DNA from: Styela clava
Taxonomy: Eukaryota > Chordata > Ascidiacea > Stolidobranchia > Styelidae
Reading direction: 5' to 3'
DNA length: 64,000 bases
Assembly (NCBI RefSeq): GCF_964204865.1
Contig: NC_135261.1
Span: 4,340,001-4,404,000 of the forward strand
The notes below the pieces were generated by a model, which saw only the letters and a program-made list of their open reading frames with translations, had not been told where the DNA came from and searched no databases. The number at the start of each line of letters is the position of its first letter. Positions within the stretch are counted from its first letter, which is position 1. Position numbers and translations under genes: made by a program. Positions 11,301 to 20,977 of this stretch are shown here, piece by piece.

Positions 11301-12974
11301 TCACTGTTCGTTAACCAGTATTGGTTTCTTGCACCATCTTTAATGCTTAAATGCCGTATTCAAGTTTCTTCATTCTATTGTTTCTAATAAATACTGATTA
11401 CTGTCGAAAAAGTCTATGCCAATTAGCAAGGTGCGGTGTTACTCAACCTTTTTCCATTGAAATCATCAACCAATTTTTGCACTCCCATGCTGATAATAAC
11501 TCAATGCTATCCCACAGTGGTGCCTCATCACTTTTGACTGAGTGTTTTACTCACTGAATATAACTTTTGTGATTTTTAGGTGAGCAATCTGAGAGTTTCT
11601 ATAATCCTCAGTTAACGGCTGCGAGAGAGATTTTAAAAGAAGGGAAAACGTGTGTCATGACTGCAACACCACAGGTGGATGTTAAACAATTTTTCTGCCT
11701 TGCATAATTTATAGGATATGATTTTCTTTATTCAAAGAGAAGAAGTCAATAAATGACATGAAATCTTGCTCAATTCTCATTTACATACTGAATTTTTGGG
11801 GCTCCCGAAGTATGCGAACCAAGATGGCGGACATCGGAATGTAATATGTGTACTAGGTTAGGGTTAGGCCATAATTTTAGGTATAAATACTACGGGAGGC
11901 TCTTGGCTAGTCTTCGAACTGATAATAGGACTAAAATAAGGAAAATTGGAAAAAAATTATGGCCTAACCCTAACCTGTTACCCATGTTACGTTCCGATGT
12001 CCGCCATCTTGGTTCGCATGCTTCGGGAGCACCGAATTTTTATTTAAGTTCTCAACGCATGATACCAAGTTTTAAACAAAACATAATTTGTTCCTATGTT
12101 TTTTTTTTAATCGCAGTGTCTCAAGTTGTTGAGGACATCTGAGTTCATGCCATTTGTTGTATTTTTAAAATCAAATGAAGATCTTGAGTCTCCTCCTGAA
12201 GAAAATGTAAGTATTTGTAGTTTATACTAGAGTTCAGTACCATGCGGTTCCAAGACTGGTTGCACAAAAAGCCACAATAATACTTGATAAATGCTCGACT
12301 GGCAAAGATCAGATTTTTCTTATGCTCCGCCATCATTGTTCAGAATTAAATGCATATAAAAAAGTACTGAGTAACCCAAGTACATCTATTCAACTTATCT
12401 TATGACCACCACTTCACCCAGATTGTAATAAATTGGGCAAGAATACTGAACAAGAAAGATTTTATTCCTTCTGAAATAGTGGTTTTTAAACGGTGGGGCG
12501 CACCGTTTGTTAAATTTGATATTTCCCTTTATTTTGGTTATTTACGTTCCATCCAAGTATTTTCAGTGTGGTTTTTAAATTAAACATACTTTCTCCTTAC
12601 TATCTGTTATTTGTAGCTTATTGTTAGCTTGTTAATTTTTGGGGTGGAACGCGAGACTTGAAAAATTCCAAAAGTTTGGGAACCATTGTTCTAAAATATA
12701 GTAGTTCCTTACATAGTGCATGATATAAATCGTCATCCAATAAATATTACTTTCAAAAGCAAGTATTAGATTCTATGTTTCCCAAGTTACTTAATTTCAC
12801 TTCATATTTCAGATATTCAATCATTCCAATGAAGACATTGAAAGGCATTATTCCAGATATATCGACACCACATTGGATATGGCTCCAACTAACCAACTGT
12901 CAGAAGAAATCATTGAAAAATTGGGCCAGCTTAAAACTAAGCATCAGTGGGTGCCTACAAGCTGGGTTTACTAA
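2362..12974 (+). CDS. PALS2/MPP2-like: PALS2/MPP2-type MAGUK scaffold, 14 exons, start exon not found
   Basis: Membrane-associated guanylate kinase homologue, a scaffold that links membrane proteins to polarity and junction complexes. Exons: 2362-2483, 3784-3933, 4496-4598, 4975-5048, 5405-5495, 6416-6552, 7923-8054, 8721-8835, 9582-9679, 10353-10479, 10846-10896, 11580-11674, 12117-12206, 12813-12974 (stop TAA 12972-12974). All have AG/GT borders and phases that join. Order: L27 region (NPVVQSLAKAHKAM, LTKPHFTSLLK), PDZ (EPLGLTVAKEGNELKIARIL, then GLLHVGDIIMEVNG), SH3 (YIKCHINYDP to DSDWWQ), hook (KKKSRKLKSKRTMYN), GUK remnant, and the family C-terminus QWVPTSWVY. About 514 residues are covered; the family is near 540. 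The first exon opens inside a codon (AT), so an upstream exon with the start is missing. The GUK half is odd: after PPFSRKMLVLL it turns Ser/Thr-rich and lacks the TSRKPR-type GMP-binding segment, then returns at CLKLLRTSEFMPFVVF. PALS2 versus MPP2 orthology is not resolved. Confidence 0.9.
3446..3565. repeat. Dispersed intronic repeat, copy 1
   Basis: The segment containing GCTTTTGTGCCGGCGGATT and ATGCTGTAGCAAGAGT recurs, diverged, at 8865-8980 in another intron of the same gene and partly at 35255-35310. Its origin is unknown. Confidence 0.5.
3541..3682. repeat. Hairpin-forming inverted repeat
   Basis: The arm at 3541-3596 (contains TGCACACTAACACAAATGTA) is repeated inverted at 3622-3682 with few mismatches. 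The loop holds a second exact palindrome, GTCTGACCAAGGTCAGAC. It lies in an intron of the MAGUK gene and looks like a short fold-back MITE. Confidence 0.6.
5140..5265 (-). repeat. SINE fragment (3' part)
   Basis: Matches the 3' half of the tRNA-derived SINE seen complete at 62654-62932: TTTACATATTTATCTTGGGG, then a diverged stretch corresponding to the region between the tail and the body. The tRNA-like head is missing. It sits in a MAGUK intron. Confidence 0.5.
5551..5734. mobile_element. GGYRCTCC-family MITE, left terminus lost
   Basis: Bounded by a perfect 8-bp duplication, CTTTCTCT at 5543-5550 and 5735-5742. The right end is the usual family terminus (ACTTCGGGGGTACC). The left end opens directly with the internal GGTACCAGGTTAGGG motif, so the outer left inverted repeat is absent although the duplication is intact. 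Confidence 0.7.
6145..6346. mobile_element. GGYRCTCC-family MITE
   Basis: The element starts GGTACTTTCGTAG and ends CTTCTGGAGCTCC. It is flanked by TTAATTCC (6137-6144) and TTCATTCC (6347-6354), a 7/8 match. It is in a MAGUK intron, just upstream of the exon at 6416. Confidence 0.75.
6600..7030. repeat. Transposon-like fragments in a MAGUK intron
   Basis: A hAT-style terminus (CAGTGGTTTTCAACCATTTT) begins near 6606 without a clear partner. Around 6910-7020 lies a repeat-like stretch (TACCCCAAAAATAAGACAGG and GGTCTTATTTTATTAAAGG). No boundaries or coding potential can be supported. Confidence 0.3.
8865..8980. repeat. Dispersed intronic repeat, copy 2
   Basis: Diverged copy of the 3446-3565 repeat, sharing GCTTTTGTGCCGGCGGATT and ATGCTGTAGCAAGAGTGAAG. 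Both copies are in introns of the same gene. Confidence 0.5.
9717..9952. mobile_element. 236-bp GGYRCTCC-family MITE
   Basis: Flanked by exact 8-bp duplications CATTGATG (9709-9716 and 9953-9960). Termini are GGGGCTCCCGAAG and CTTCGGGAGCACC, with inverted arms of about 60 bp containing AACCAAGATGGCGGACATC. The inner arms carry GGTTAGGGTTAGGCC and its complement. The same 236-bp length and nearly the same sequence occur at 11798-12033. An open frame across it is not a gene. Confidence 0.9.
9998..10110 (-). repeat. SINE fragment (3' part)
   Basis: GGGGAAAGGAAAGCCGATAA followed by a diverged version of the SINE body (compare 36130-36230). Only the 3' part is present, inside a MAGUK intron. Confidence 0.55.
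10537..10645. mobile_element. 109-bp nearly perfect palindromic MITE
   Basis: Flanked by exact 8-bp duplications CAACTTTG (10529-10536 and 10646-10653). Arms GGAGCTCCAGAAGTATGTGC and its complement pair over almost the whole element. It is a short derivative of the same family, in the intron after the exon ending at 10479. Confidence 0.9.
11798..12033. mobile_element. 236-bp GGYRCTCC-family MITE, twin of 9717-9952
   Basis: Exact 8-bp duplications GAATTTTT (11790-11797 and 12034-12041). It has the same length as the element at 9717 with only a few substitutions, so the two transposed independently from a close source. Confidence 0.9.
12487..12694. mobile_element. hAT-type MITE in last MAGUK intron
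   Basis: Starts TAGTGGTTTTTAAACGG and ends AGTTTGGGAACCATTG. Flanks TTCTGAAA and TTCTAAAA match at 7/8, as expected for an 8-bp hAT duplication. No coding sequence. Borders are accurate to a few bases. Confidence 0.6.
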
Positions 12975-13214
12975 ATTAGGGAGGAAAATGTTAACCTTAT
13001 TGAAGGCCAATGGCCGGCAAACTTTATATACTACTGTGCCTAATATGCGCCTTGACGTTAGCATGTGGGCACAATAATTTCTGTCTATAAACACCACCAT
13101 TTTATTAAACTGCAAATTATGACGCACCCATGATTCAATTTTCTACGGCAATTGCCAGGGCAGTTGCAGGGAATTTTTAAGTTAGACCGTATCAGCTAGG
13201 GTGTACGACTAGAG

Positions 13215-13525
13215 GCCGGAAAACGTGGTTTCCAAGAGCCTCGAGGTTGAGGGTCTGAAAAGCGTTTCAAAAATTGCAATGTATGAAACAGGAAATTCTT
13301 TTTTTTTTGACTTTTCGAAAGAGTGGAGGGTTAGGCCCTCAACCTTCTTACCCCGATCCCCCCACCCCCACCCCATGAAACGTGGGTTTCCAAGAGCATT
13401 GGGGGTCTGAAAAGCGTTCCAAGCTACAAAAATTGCAATGTATGAAACAGGAAATTCTTTTTTTTTTGACTTTTCGAAAGAGTGGAGGGTTAGGCCTTCA
13501 ACCTTCATACCCCCTCCCATGTTAA
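13215..13525. repeat. Tandem pair of ~170-bp repeats
   Basis: Two head-to-tail copies share GGTCTGAAAAGCGTT, AATTGCAATGTATGAAACAG, CTTTTCGAAAGAGTGGAGGG and TTAGGC. Diverged relatives of the unit appear at 49245-49370, 56160-56300 and 39690-39790, so this is a dispersed element duplicated in tandem here. The mirror frames on both strands are repeat sequence, not genes. Confidence 0.7.
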
Positions 13526-14035
13526 TTACAATTACCAGACAGAACATTTGGCAGGTGAAGAAATTACAACTGACAAGTGCTATATACTGCAAAACAGAAT
13601 AAATTAATGAGCATTTTTTGCTTGAATTTTTCAAGAACCACTGTTTGTTCACTATTGTTTGAGACATGGTCATTTCTATCAGAATTTTGTTTTCTTCTCA
13701 GAAAGTGCCATTTTAATATTGATTGTAACAATCGTTTGTAAAAGTCCCAGTGGTTCGTTTTTTAGTTATTGGCAATTGCAATCAACCATATGTTAAATCT
13801 CTACCCAAATGCTGCTAAAGCACCACCAATTTCTAGTAAAACTGCTTTCATCGATGCCAGGTACGGCTCTGAAATGATCAATTTGTTAGTTATTCTAATA
13901 TATGATACTAACTAGAGTAGGGACTGTGTGTCATATTTACAAGTCTTCTTTTCTACCGTAACAAGGAAGTGGGCGAAAGAGTCATGCATAAGTGTATAGG
14001 CTTGAATGAAGAAAATTTGTTAGTGGCAACAACGT

Positions 14036-14712
14036 CATGTCTCCTTTACTTCTGGGTGATTGCCCATAACTTTGCTCAAAAATGAATCTCCTTTACTTCT
14101 GAGTAAGTTCCTATAACTTTGCTAAAAAAGGAATCTCCTTAACTTCTGAATGAGTGCAAATAACATGCCTCAAAAATGAATCTTTTTTACTTCTGAGTGA
14201 TTGCCCATAAAGTTTCCTTCACTTCTGAGTAAGGGCCAATAATAATTTGGTCAAAAATGAGTCTCCTTTACTTCTGAGTGAGTGCAAATAACATGCTTTA
14301 AAAATGAATCTCTTTTACTTACTTCTGAGTGAGTGCTCATAAATTGGCTCAAAAATGAGTTCCCTTTACTTCTGAGTGAGTGCAAATAACATGCCTCAAA
14401 AATGAATCTCTTTTACTTCTGAGTGAGTGCCCATAACTTTGCTCAAAAATGAATCTCCTTTACTTTTGAGTGAGTGCCATGAATCTCCTTTACTTCTGAG
14501 TTAGTGCCCATAACTTTGCTCAAAAATGAATCTCCTTCACTTTTGAGTGAGTGCCATGAATCTCCTCTACCTCTAGGATGAGTCTCCTTTACTTTTGACT
14601 GAGTGCCCATAACTTTGCCCAAAAATGAATCTCCTTGACTTCTGTGTGAGTGCCCATAATTTTTCTCAAAAATGAGTCTTCTCTACTTCTGAGTCCCTGT
14701 AATTTTGCTAAT
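14036..14712. repeat. 47-bp minisatellite array
   Basis: About 14 degenerate tandem copies of a 47-bp unit with the core TTTACTTCTGAGTGAGTGCC followed by CATAACTTTGCT. Several copies are shortened. The reverse complement of the same unit forms a second array at 59948-60470. Confidence 0.85.
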
Positions 14713-15555
14713 TTAAACATATGATTCTTTGTCATGTGATCATTAAAAACAATCATGTCGAAACTTCATGCAGTTAGATCATGTTTAATAATATACGTAA
14801 GATTTAGGGTGAAACGATGGAAACGAGAAAATTTGAAAACATAAAAGTCATAATAGCAGTTTGTGAAACACCACAAATCTTCAACTAGTGGAATTTAGAA
14901 AATGAAGGGAGGTGAGGGAAAGGCGCTTTTTTTCGCCAACAAGAGCATTTAACAACAATTTAGATTAGTGGTCCGTAGGATTGGGTATTTGTGTGCAATT
15001 TATTTTAACTTGAGTCTTAAACTAAGCTTTTTTTTTGTAACAGAAAATTGTTGCCTATTTAATCTGGACCATAAATATGTTCAATGAATACTCATCCATA
15101 CTTTACCTATGATGTAAATATTGACCGAAAAGTTTCATGTGTGAGGGATTAAAAAGAACTTTGTAATTATCATTTTCTGGGTGTGAATTTACCTTATCTT
15201 TTAATCTTTTCAGTTGATAAAGGTGTCATGCGTAGAAAAATTCTGACTTCAGTGATATATGAAGCATTATAATTATACCGAAACAGGAGGATTGTGATCC
15301 TTAAAAAATTAAAGCTAATGCTGAATTCCTTATGTTTGCTGCTAACTATCATTTCCTATTAATTCATTTTATTTAAATAATTGATTAAATCTTGCCTATG
15401 TATTTGTAAATAAGTTCGAAATCCATTTGAGTTTCTCAGTGCTTCAAAATAAGCCGAGAAAGATGTTTAATAGTAGTACAACAATGTCATGTCATTGCAA
15501 TAATTTTTTAACTCATTTGTATAAAAAAGTAGGTCTTGATAGCTTTCAACTAAAT
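14713..15555. other. Gene-free stretch
   Basis: No supported coding sequence, RNA or bounded repeat. AT-rich intergenic sequence between the minisatellite and a run of hAT MITEs. Confidence 0.4.
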
Positions 15556-15706
15556 CAGGTGTGTTCAACCTTTAATACAGGAGTGCCATTTACGAATAAC
15601 TAAGTGAAACCAAGGGCCGCATCTTCATTTCACATAGGCTAATGTGGGTCGCACAAACTTGTTTTTCCTTGTGGATTGCATTTGGCCGAAAAGTTGCACA
15701 CCCCCG
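15556..15706. mobile_element. 151-bp hAT-type MITE
   Basis: Termini CAGGTGTGTTCAACCTTT and AAAAGTTGCACACCCCCG, flanked by AACTAAAT (15548-15555) and AACTAAAC (15707-15714), 7/8. Confidence 0.7.
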
Positions 15707-15779
15707 AACTAAACAATCAAAGAGTAGATTTTTAGGCATCCACTGGTTTGCTTGGAGTTGATATAATAAGCTAATACAA

Positions 15780-16058
15780 GGGTTCTCAAACTCCGTGGAC
15801 TCCAAGAAATAGTTTTCTTGAGGGGTCCATGAAAAGGAGGGTGAAGATGGAATGAATAGAAAAAGCTTTCTTAAAGGATAACTCATATTTTTGATTGTCA
15901 CTTTGATTCAACCATTTCCGCCCTTTAATTTTGGATCTGGCATGAAAGTCCAATTCTCTATAAATTTTTCATCATATTTGTTCATTTTGTACTGTTTAAT
16001 TTTTTTGACAAAAAAAAAATTTAGCGCTATGTGTTAAAAATAAAGTTTGGGAACCCAT
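15780..16058. mobile_element. hAT-type MITE
   Basis: Starts AAGGGTTCTCAAACTCC and ends AAAGTTTGGGAACCCATG. These are inverted repeats, with an imperfect flanking duplication (GCTAATAC versus GTAAATAC). No coding sequence. Confidence 0.5.
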
Positions 16059-16404
16059 GGGTAAATACCTCTGAAAGAAATCTGTATCTGTAAATAGAAG
16101 TTGTCGGGAGAGCAATACCAGCCAGTACTGTAAGGGCTAGGTTGAATTTTTTTTATTCCTCCCAAATTATTTACCTGGGTCACATCATGGTAACTTATAT
16201 CCGAATAGACCATTTCCTTATATGAATTTTCAAGTTACCTTATTTTCTTGTATATTAAACATAAGAAGAAAAGTTCTTGTCATTGTGAGCTATAAGCCAT
16301 GACCTTTTATTCCATTTATATCATAGTGTAGGCACCTTCTATAAGCAGACCATTTGATGTCGTATGGTTTGCATGTTTCAAACTGGAACACGCCTTTTTT
16401 TTGC

Positions 16405-16640
16405 TTCACTCCTGAAATATGCTTACCAAGATGGCGGACACTGGAGCGTATTATGTGTACCAGGTTAGAGTTAGGCCATAAGTTTAGGTACAAATAGTAT
16501 GGGAGTCACTTGGCTAGTCTCCAAAGTTCTAATAGAACTGAAATAAGAGAAATTGGATTGAAATTATGGCCTATTCCTAACCTGGTACACGTACTACGTT
16601 CCGGTATCCACCATCTTGGTACGCATACTCCAGGAGTACC
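16405..16640. mobile_element. 236-bp GGYRCTCC-family MITE, older copy
   Basis: Same 236-bp size and structure as the elements at 9717 and 11798, including ACCAAGATGGCGGACA near the left end and GTGTACCAGGTTAGAGTTAG. The flanks TTTTTTGC and GTTTTCGC match only 6/8 and the arms are more diverged. Confidence 0.7.
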
Positions 16641-16732
16641 GTTTTCGCAACTTTCTATATGAATCTTTTTTCTGTTTAAAGTGCTTTTGGTCCCTTTTTG
16701 ATTAGAATATTGTACAAAATTTCTCTCTTGTG

Positions 16733-17143
16733 CAGGGATGGGCAAACTGGGGCCCGCGCAAAGTGTTTTGTGTGCCCCCGCTGCTCTTGGAAAAAGTGTG
16801 TAAATATCTCGCAATCACATACAATGTGCGGAATTATCTAAATATGGTTACTTGTCAAATAAATTTGGATCAGCTGATTTTTTTACTTGTCATCTGATAT
16901 ATATTTCTTTAGAAATCTATAATTTGGTATCTTTTGAATTTTAATTAAAGGTAACTTGTCCAGTCTTTTGAAAAAACTAAGTACTTTTTTCAATGCGCCC
17001 TTCTGTAACAAGGGAATTTTTTCAGGTGTAGACTGTTGATGAGCGCTAGATGCTTCCAGTCACTACTTTCCGTTCTTTTCATATTGGCCTTTGCTACTGC
17101 CTTTTTGGATGCGTCCCTTGCAAATGAGCTTTGCCTACCCCTG
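16733..17143. mobile_element. 411-bp hAT-type MITE
   Basis: Starts CAGGGATGGGCAAACTGGGG and ends GCTTTGCCTACCCCTG. Flanks CTCTTGTG (16725-16732) and CTCTAGTG (17144-17151) match 7/8. The right ~100 bp plus flank are duplicated at 25217-25490. Confidence 0.75.
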
Positions 17144-17320
17144 CTCTAGTGGCTTATATCTATCTCTCTTTCCGAATTGTGTTTTTGAACTTATTATTAG
17201 TGGTGCTGTATTTTCTCTGCCATATTACTTTTCCTCATAATTGTTTGTGTTGTCCCTTTCGTTCAACGATTATTTTGTTTCATTGTGATATAACAATCAG
17301 TACTTGTGAGCAATAGTTCT
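17037..17320. repeat. ~280-bp duplicated segment, copy 1
   Basis: From TGATGAGCGCTAGATGCTTC through the end of the hAT MITE and on into unique-looking flank (CTATCTCTCTTTCCGAATTG). Copied almost identically at 25217-25490. Because the duplicated piece starts inside the MITE and runs past its end, it is not a transposition product. Confidence 0.75.
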
Positions 17321-18083
17321 ATTTTTGTGTAAATAGCGTCAAGGCTTTTGGAAGCCAGCAGCAAGGCCAGGGTTTTCATATGTATTAAGAATAAAAAGGT
17401 GCCGGGTTTTAATGATCATTTACCAATCCAGTCCAGATAGGGTGTGCTAATCATTACTTATCGATTTTTAGATCGATAAGTATGTTGATAGATATTTGTC
17501 TGTTAGATGCACACGATATCTCGCGTAGGCGTGGTTGAATCTGCTCCAAATTTTGCATGTGCATTCATCATATCTCGGACCAGAAGCCTATCAGTTTTGG
17601 ATGAATTATGTCGTATAATTAGCGAGTTATCAATTAATTAGTGATGGGACACGTGGTGTCACTATAGAGTCATGAATCGAAACCGCAGTTTCGATCGATA
17701 AGTCTTCGGTCTTCGACCGATATCCTTGTTTATTCATTCGTGTCGCATGGACTCCAGGGCCGAATCATGGCCTTTCGAGGCCGTAAGTCCCATATTTAAA
17801 AATTATAATAATGAGAGTTATCTGAAATTGAATAATTAAAGTTTCAGTATTCCTTGCTGATTAAAGGCCATATTATGATTATTTTAGATGACATCCTCGC
17901 ATTTTTATACGCCTACAAATCCGTCGGCATAATAGAAATATATGAAGACCGCTTTCGGCTCGAGCAAGACTCCCCACAAAAAGCAGCTGATATATAAAAA
18001 GCTTCTCCTTTTTATGGTGAAATGAAATGCTGTTTAAATAGGATGGCCATATTTCCAAACCCTGAATGGAGGACACATCATTC
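17321..18083. other. Gene-free stretch with possible repeat
   Basis: No gene is supported. Positions 17505-17740 (GATATCTCGCGTAGGCGTGG; CGATAAGTCTTCGGTCTTCG) look like a dispersed repeat, but no second copy is in this window to define its ends. Confidence 0.3.
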
Positions 18084-18091
18084 GGTAGAAC

Positions 18092-18259
18092 CAGTAGTGG
18101 GATTCAGCCGGTTTGCACCGGTTCTATAGAATCGTCTCACGGAATTTTATGAGATCAGCGAACCGGTTAGCATTACATGACTTTTTGTAACAGAACCGCC
18201 TGAAAATATGACATTTGTCTGATGGAACCGGCTGACAAAAAATTTGAATCCCACCACCG
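18092..18259. mobile_element. 168-bp hAT-type MITE
   Basis: Starts CAGTAGTGGGATTCAGCCGG and ends ATTTGAATCCCACCACCG. Exact 8-bp duplications GGTAGAAC (18084-18091 and 18260-18267). Internal CCGGTT motifs are repeated in both orientations. Confidence 0.85.
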
Positions 18260-18812
18260 GGTAGAACTATATTTCACCTGTGCCTGAGATATATACAATA
18301 TATATCTACAAAATTAAGCTTAAATATAGAAGTGACAATAGACGAAGTTACGACAATGCAATAATGCATTTTTGTCTTGTCAACCTGCAACTGTAAGCTA
18401 ATCTTGCCTTTATTCGCCTCGGAAACGAAAATACGTATCCGGAAATATTGCATCAGTTTGACCTCTTCTGAAGCATGGATACGTCTGTTGTAATTCTCGA
18501 GTAAAAAAGTCTACTGGCGTAATTTACTGCCAGAATCGAAACTTCACTAAATTGCGAAATACAAGATGAAATGACATAAAAAGTAGTCGCAGAACAAAAC
18601 GATATTTAAGTGACAAACGACTATGGACAATTATGCATTTATTCTAGCGTAGTGCTTCTAACTTTTGCGGTTTGCGCTATTGTGGGCAGCTCCCTTCGAA
18701 CCCCATTCGACGGATAAAAATAGGAGCGCAACCAGAACTTCACAAGGGAAAGCTAATTTTGTGCAAGGTTATGGAAAATATAAATTGTGGTGTAACCTTA
18801 GATACTAATACG

Positions 18813-18857
18813 GGACCTCCTGAAGTATTTGCACCAAGACCTTACTTCAGGAGGTCC
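18813..18857. mobile_element. 45-bp minimal palindromic MITE
   Basis: GGACCTCCTGAAGTA... with end CTTCAGGAGGTCC, flanked by exact 8-bp duplications CTAATACG (18805-18812 and 18858-18865). It keeps the 13-bp family terminus and almost nothing else, the shortest member in the window. Confidence 0.85.
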
Positions 18858-18869
18858 CTAATACGCATT

Positions 18870-19620
18870 GTGTGGTAAAAATGGTCATTGCTGTGTCACA
18901 TTTGTGCTGGCAACATTCATCTTTTGTTGTTTAAAAATTGCATTTTGAGACTCGTAAGATGATATGATACCTCGAAAGTGTTTGTAGCTGAAGTCATTCG
19001 TTTCCCGAACTTGAAACGGCATCCTCAACTGCATGTTAAAGCGTTTTTTTCACGGATTTTTACCGAAATTGACATAGTATACACTCTGTCTACATTATGA
19101 ACTAGCGCGATTTGATATGAGTTTTAATGATGTGTAATAAATTCAGTACGTAACAGTCATTGACATTTCCTGTAAAATATATATCTGCGCGAAGCTACAC
19201 CCGTCTAAGCTATTTTACGAGTTGTTTAAACGTGTATAATTGTATATATTCGATGAACTATTGTAATTTATATTACACACGACAGCCAGTTTTCGAAATA
19301 GATGTAGTTCACATTCGACATCAGTATTTCCTAATTCGCAAGTACAGTAGCCTACCCACGCGAAAAAAAATGAGTGGCGGAGAGATACACGCAAAAGGCT
19401 ATGATATTCGCGAATTTCTAAATACAATCTATAGTTAAAAAAAAAAACGTCAATTTCTACGTGTTTTATGTCAATTTAGCACTTATGATATCATGTGACC
19501 AGAGTAAGAGTTCTGTGATGACTTTACCAAACAATTTTTCTCGACTTTATGTTATTACATAACCTTTGTTATTTGTGGGGTATACGAAAAAAATGAATAT
19601 GGAAAAAGGTATACCACGTA
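18870..19620. other. Gene-free stretch
   Basis: The overlapping frames near 19160-19440 on both strands show no domain, signal or paralogue, so I do not call a gene. AT-rich intergenic DNA. Confidence 0.35.
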
Positions 19621-19622
19621 GA

Positions 19623-19880
19623 ACAAGAGAGCTATGCTCAAATATATGAACACGTAGCGCCACCCAGTGGCAATAATTTTGATGACGTCATAGCGAAAAA
19701 AAAAGTAATAGCCTTCTGGAGAAAAATTTTATCTTTAACCACTGAAAATATCAAAGCAATTGGTCCAGTATTCGAAGAGAAAAGCGATTTTTTAAAAATG
19801 GAGACGGAGACAAATAACAATAACAACAAAATTTTGAAACGATCGTTATGGCCACTAAACGTGTCCAATAAACGTGTCCA
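19623..19880. repeat. AACAAGAGAGC repeat, compact copy
   Basis: Runs from AACAAGAGAGCTATGCTCAA through CAAAGCAATTGGTCCAGTAT and AAACGATCGTTATGGCCACT to AACGTGTCCAATAA. The same ordered blocks recur at 35447-35870, 36084-36795 (inverted) and downstream of every sulfotransferase gene. The ends carry inverted ATGGACACG/CGTGTCCAAT motifs, so it may be a DNA element. No transposase is visible. Confidence 0.6.
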
Positions 19881-20257
19881 AAAAAGTTGCCCTGCCCTGG
19901 GTCACCGCTGCTTGCGTGCATTGTAACTTGAATTTTCTGTCTGGCTTTCACCCCGCTTCAAACTGTTCAATTGTATTTGTGAATATATACAATATCAAAA
20001 CATGTATTCGGAAACGGTGTATATGCAGTGTCTTTTTTATGATTTCAAACTAGGCAGCCTATCTTAGGAAAATACAAGCACCGTCTAGCGAGCAACCAAC
20101 CATAATATATTTTCTACACGCTCCGCTTGTGATGTGACAAAAATAGAATCGTCTATGTTAACTTCAGTTTTGTATGAGACTACAAAGTTGAATTGATTTT
20201 TGGGGTTTCAATGTTTGATTTTGCTGTTTTGTTTTGTTCTTGAGGTATACAATATTC

Positions 20258-20372
20258 GGCGCTCCCGTAGTATGCGAACCAAGATGGCGGGCACCTGAAC
20301 ATAGTATGTGTACAAGGTTATGGTTAGGCCATAATATCATTCCAATTTTCCTTATTTTAGTTCCACGTCCGG
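20258..20372. mobile_element. GGYRCTCC-family MITE, truncated by a SINE
   Basis: The left terminus GGCGCTCCCGTAGTATGCGA and the ACCAAGATGGCGGGCAC arm are present. The right arm is missing where SINE sequence starts near 20373. Confidence 0.6.
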
Positions 20373-20640
20373 TATGAGATTAGTTAGTTATTTGTTTTTC
20401 CGAAGCATGTACTTGATGGTGGAGGAGGCCGCAACCTACGAGCGGTTACGTGTACCACCCTACGGCGGCGAGGAGTCCAGCCATCCTCTTGCACATAACT
20501 ATCCCAGCATGGGATTCGAACCCACGCAGAGTAATCAGGGGTGCGGTGGCGAGCGTATTCCTAACGCTTAGCACACCGCCGCGCAGAGGGGCCAACACGT
20601 CGATCGCATCGTCCCGAGTAGTCGATCGCGTCTGATTTTG
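20373..20640 (-). repeat. tRNA-derived SINE, partial
   Basis: Contains the B-box complement GGGATTCGAACCCACGCAGA and the body TTACGTGTACCACCCTACGG in minus orientation. It ends near GCACACCGCCGCGC, the tRNA-like head. Open frames through it on both strands are SINE, not genes. Confidence 0.7.
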
Positions 20641-20977
20641 AGTGAATTTAAAGAAATATCCCCCAAAATTGCATTGAACCAGTTTAATGCAGCCTGTTGT
20701 GTGTTTTAAGAATACAGTACTGTACATTCGTCAAATACGATATAGACTACGCTGAGCTAGTCCTATAAAGAAAATTTTTACGAAACAAATGTCAGTTATC
20801 AACAAATCAGTTATCTGCATATCCAGTACTCGTTGGTTTTTGTGTATAACCTTCTAACTTATGATTGTCGGAGAGAAAAAATTGAAATCTTGTGCGTTAA
20901 AAAAACTTTTATGTATTTAGTCTGAAACTAAATTAACATATATATATATTTAAAAAGATAAGAATAATCTATCCGTA

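Noticed and set aside
13209..13673. 154-codon minus-strand frame
   Set aside because: It contains the same peptide block twice because it crosses the tandem 170-bp repeat; no domain.
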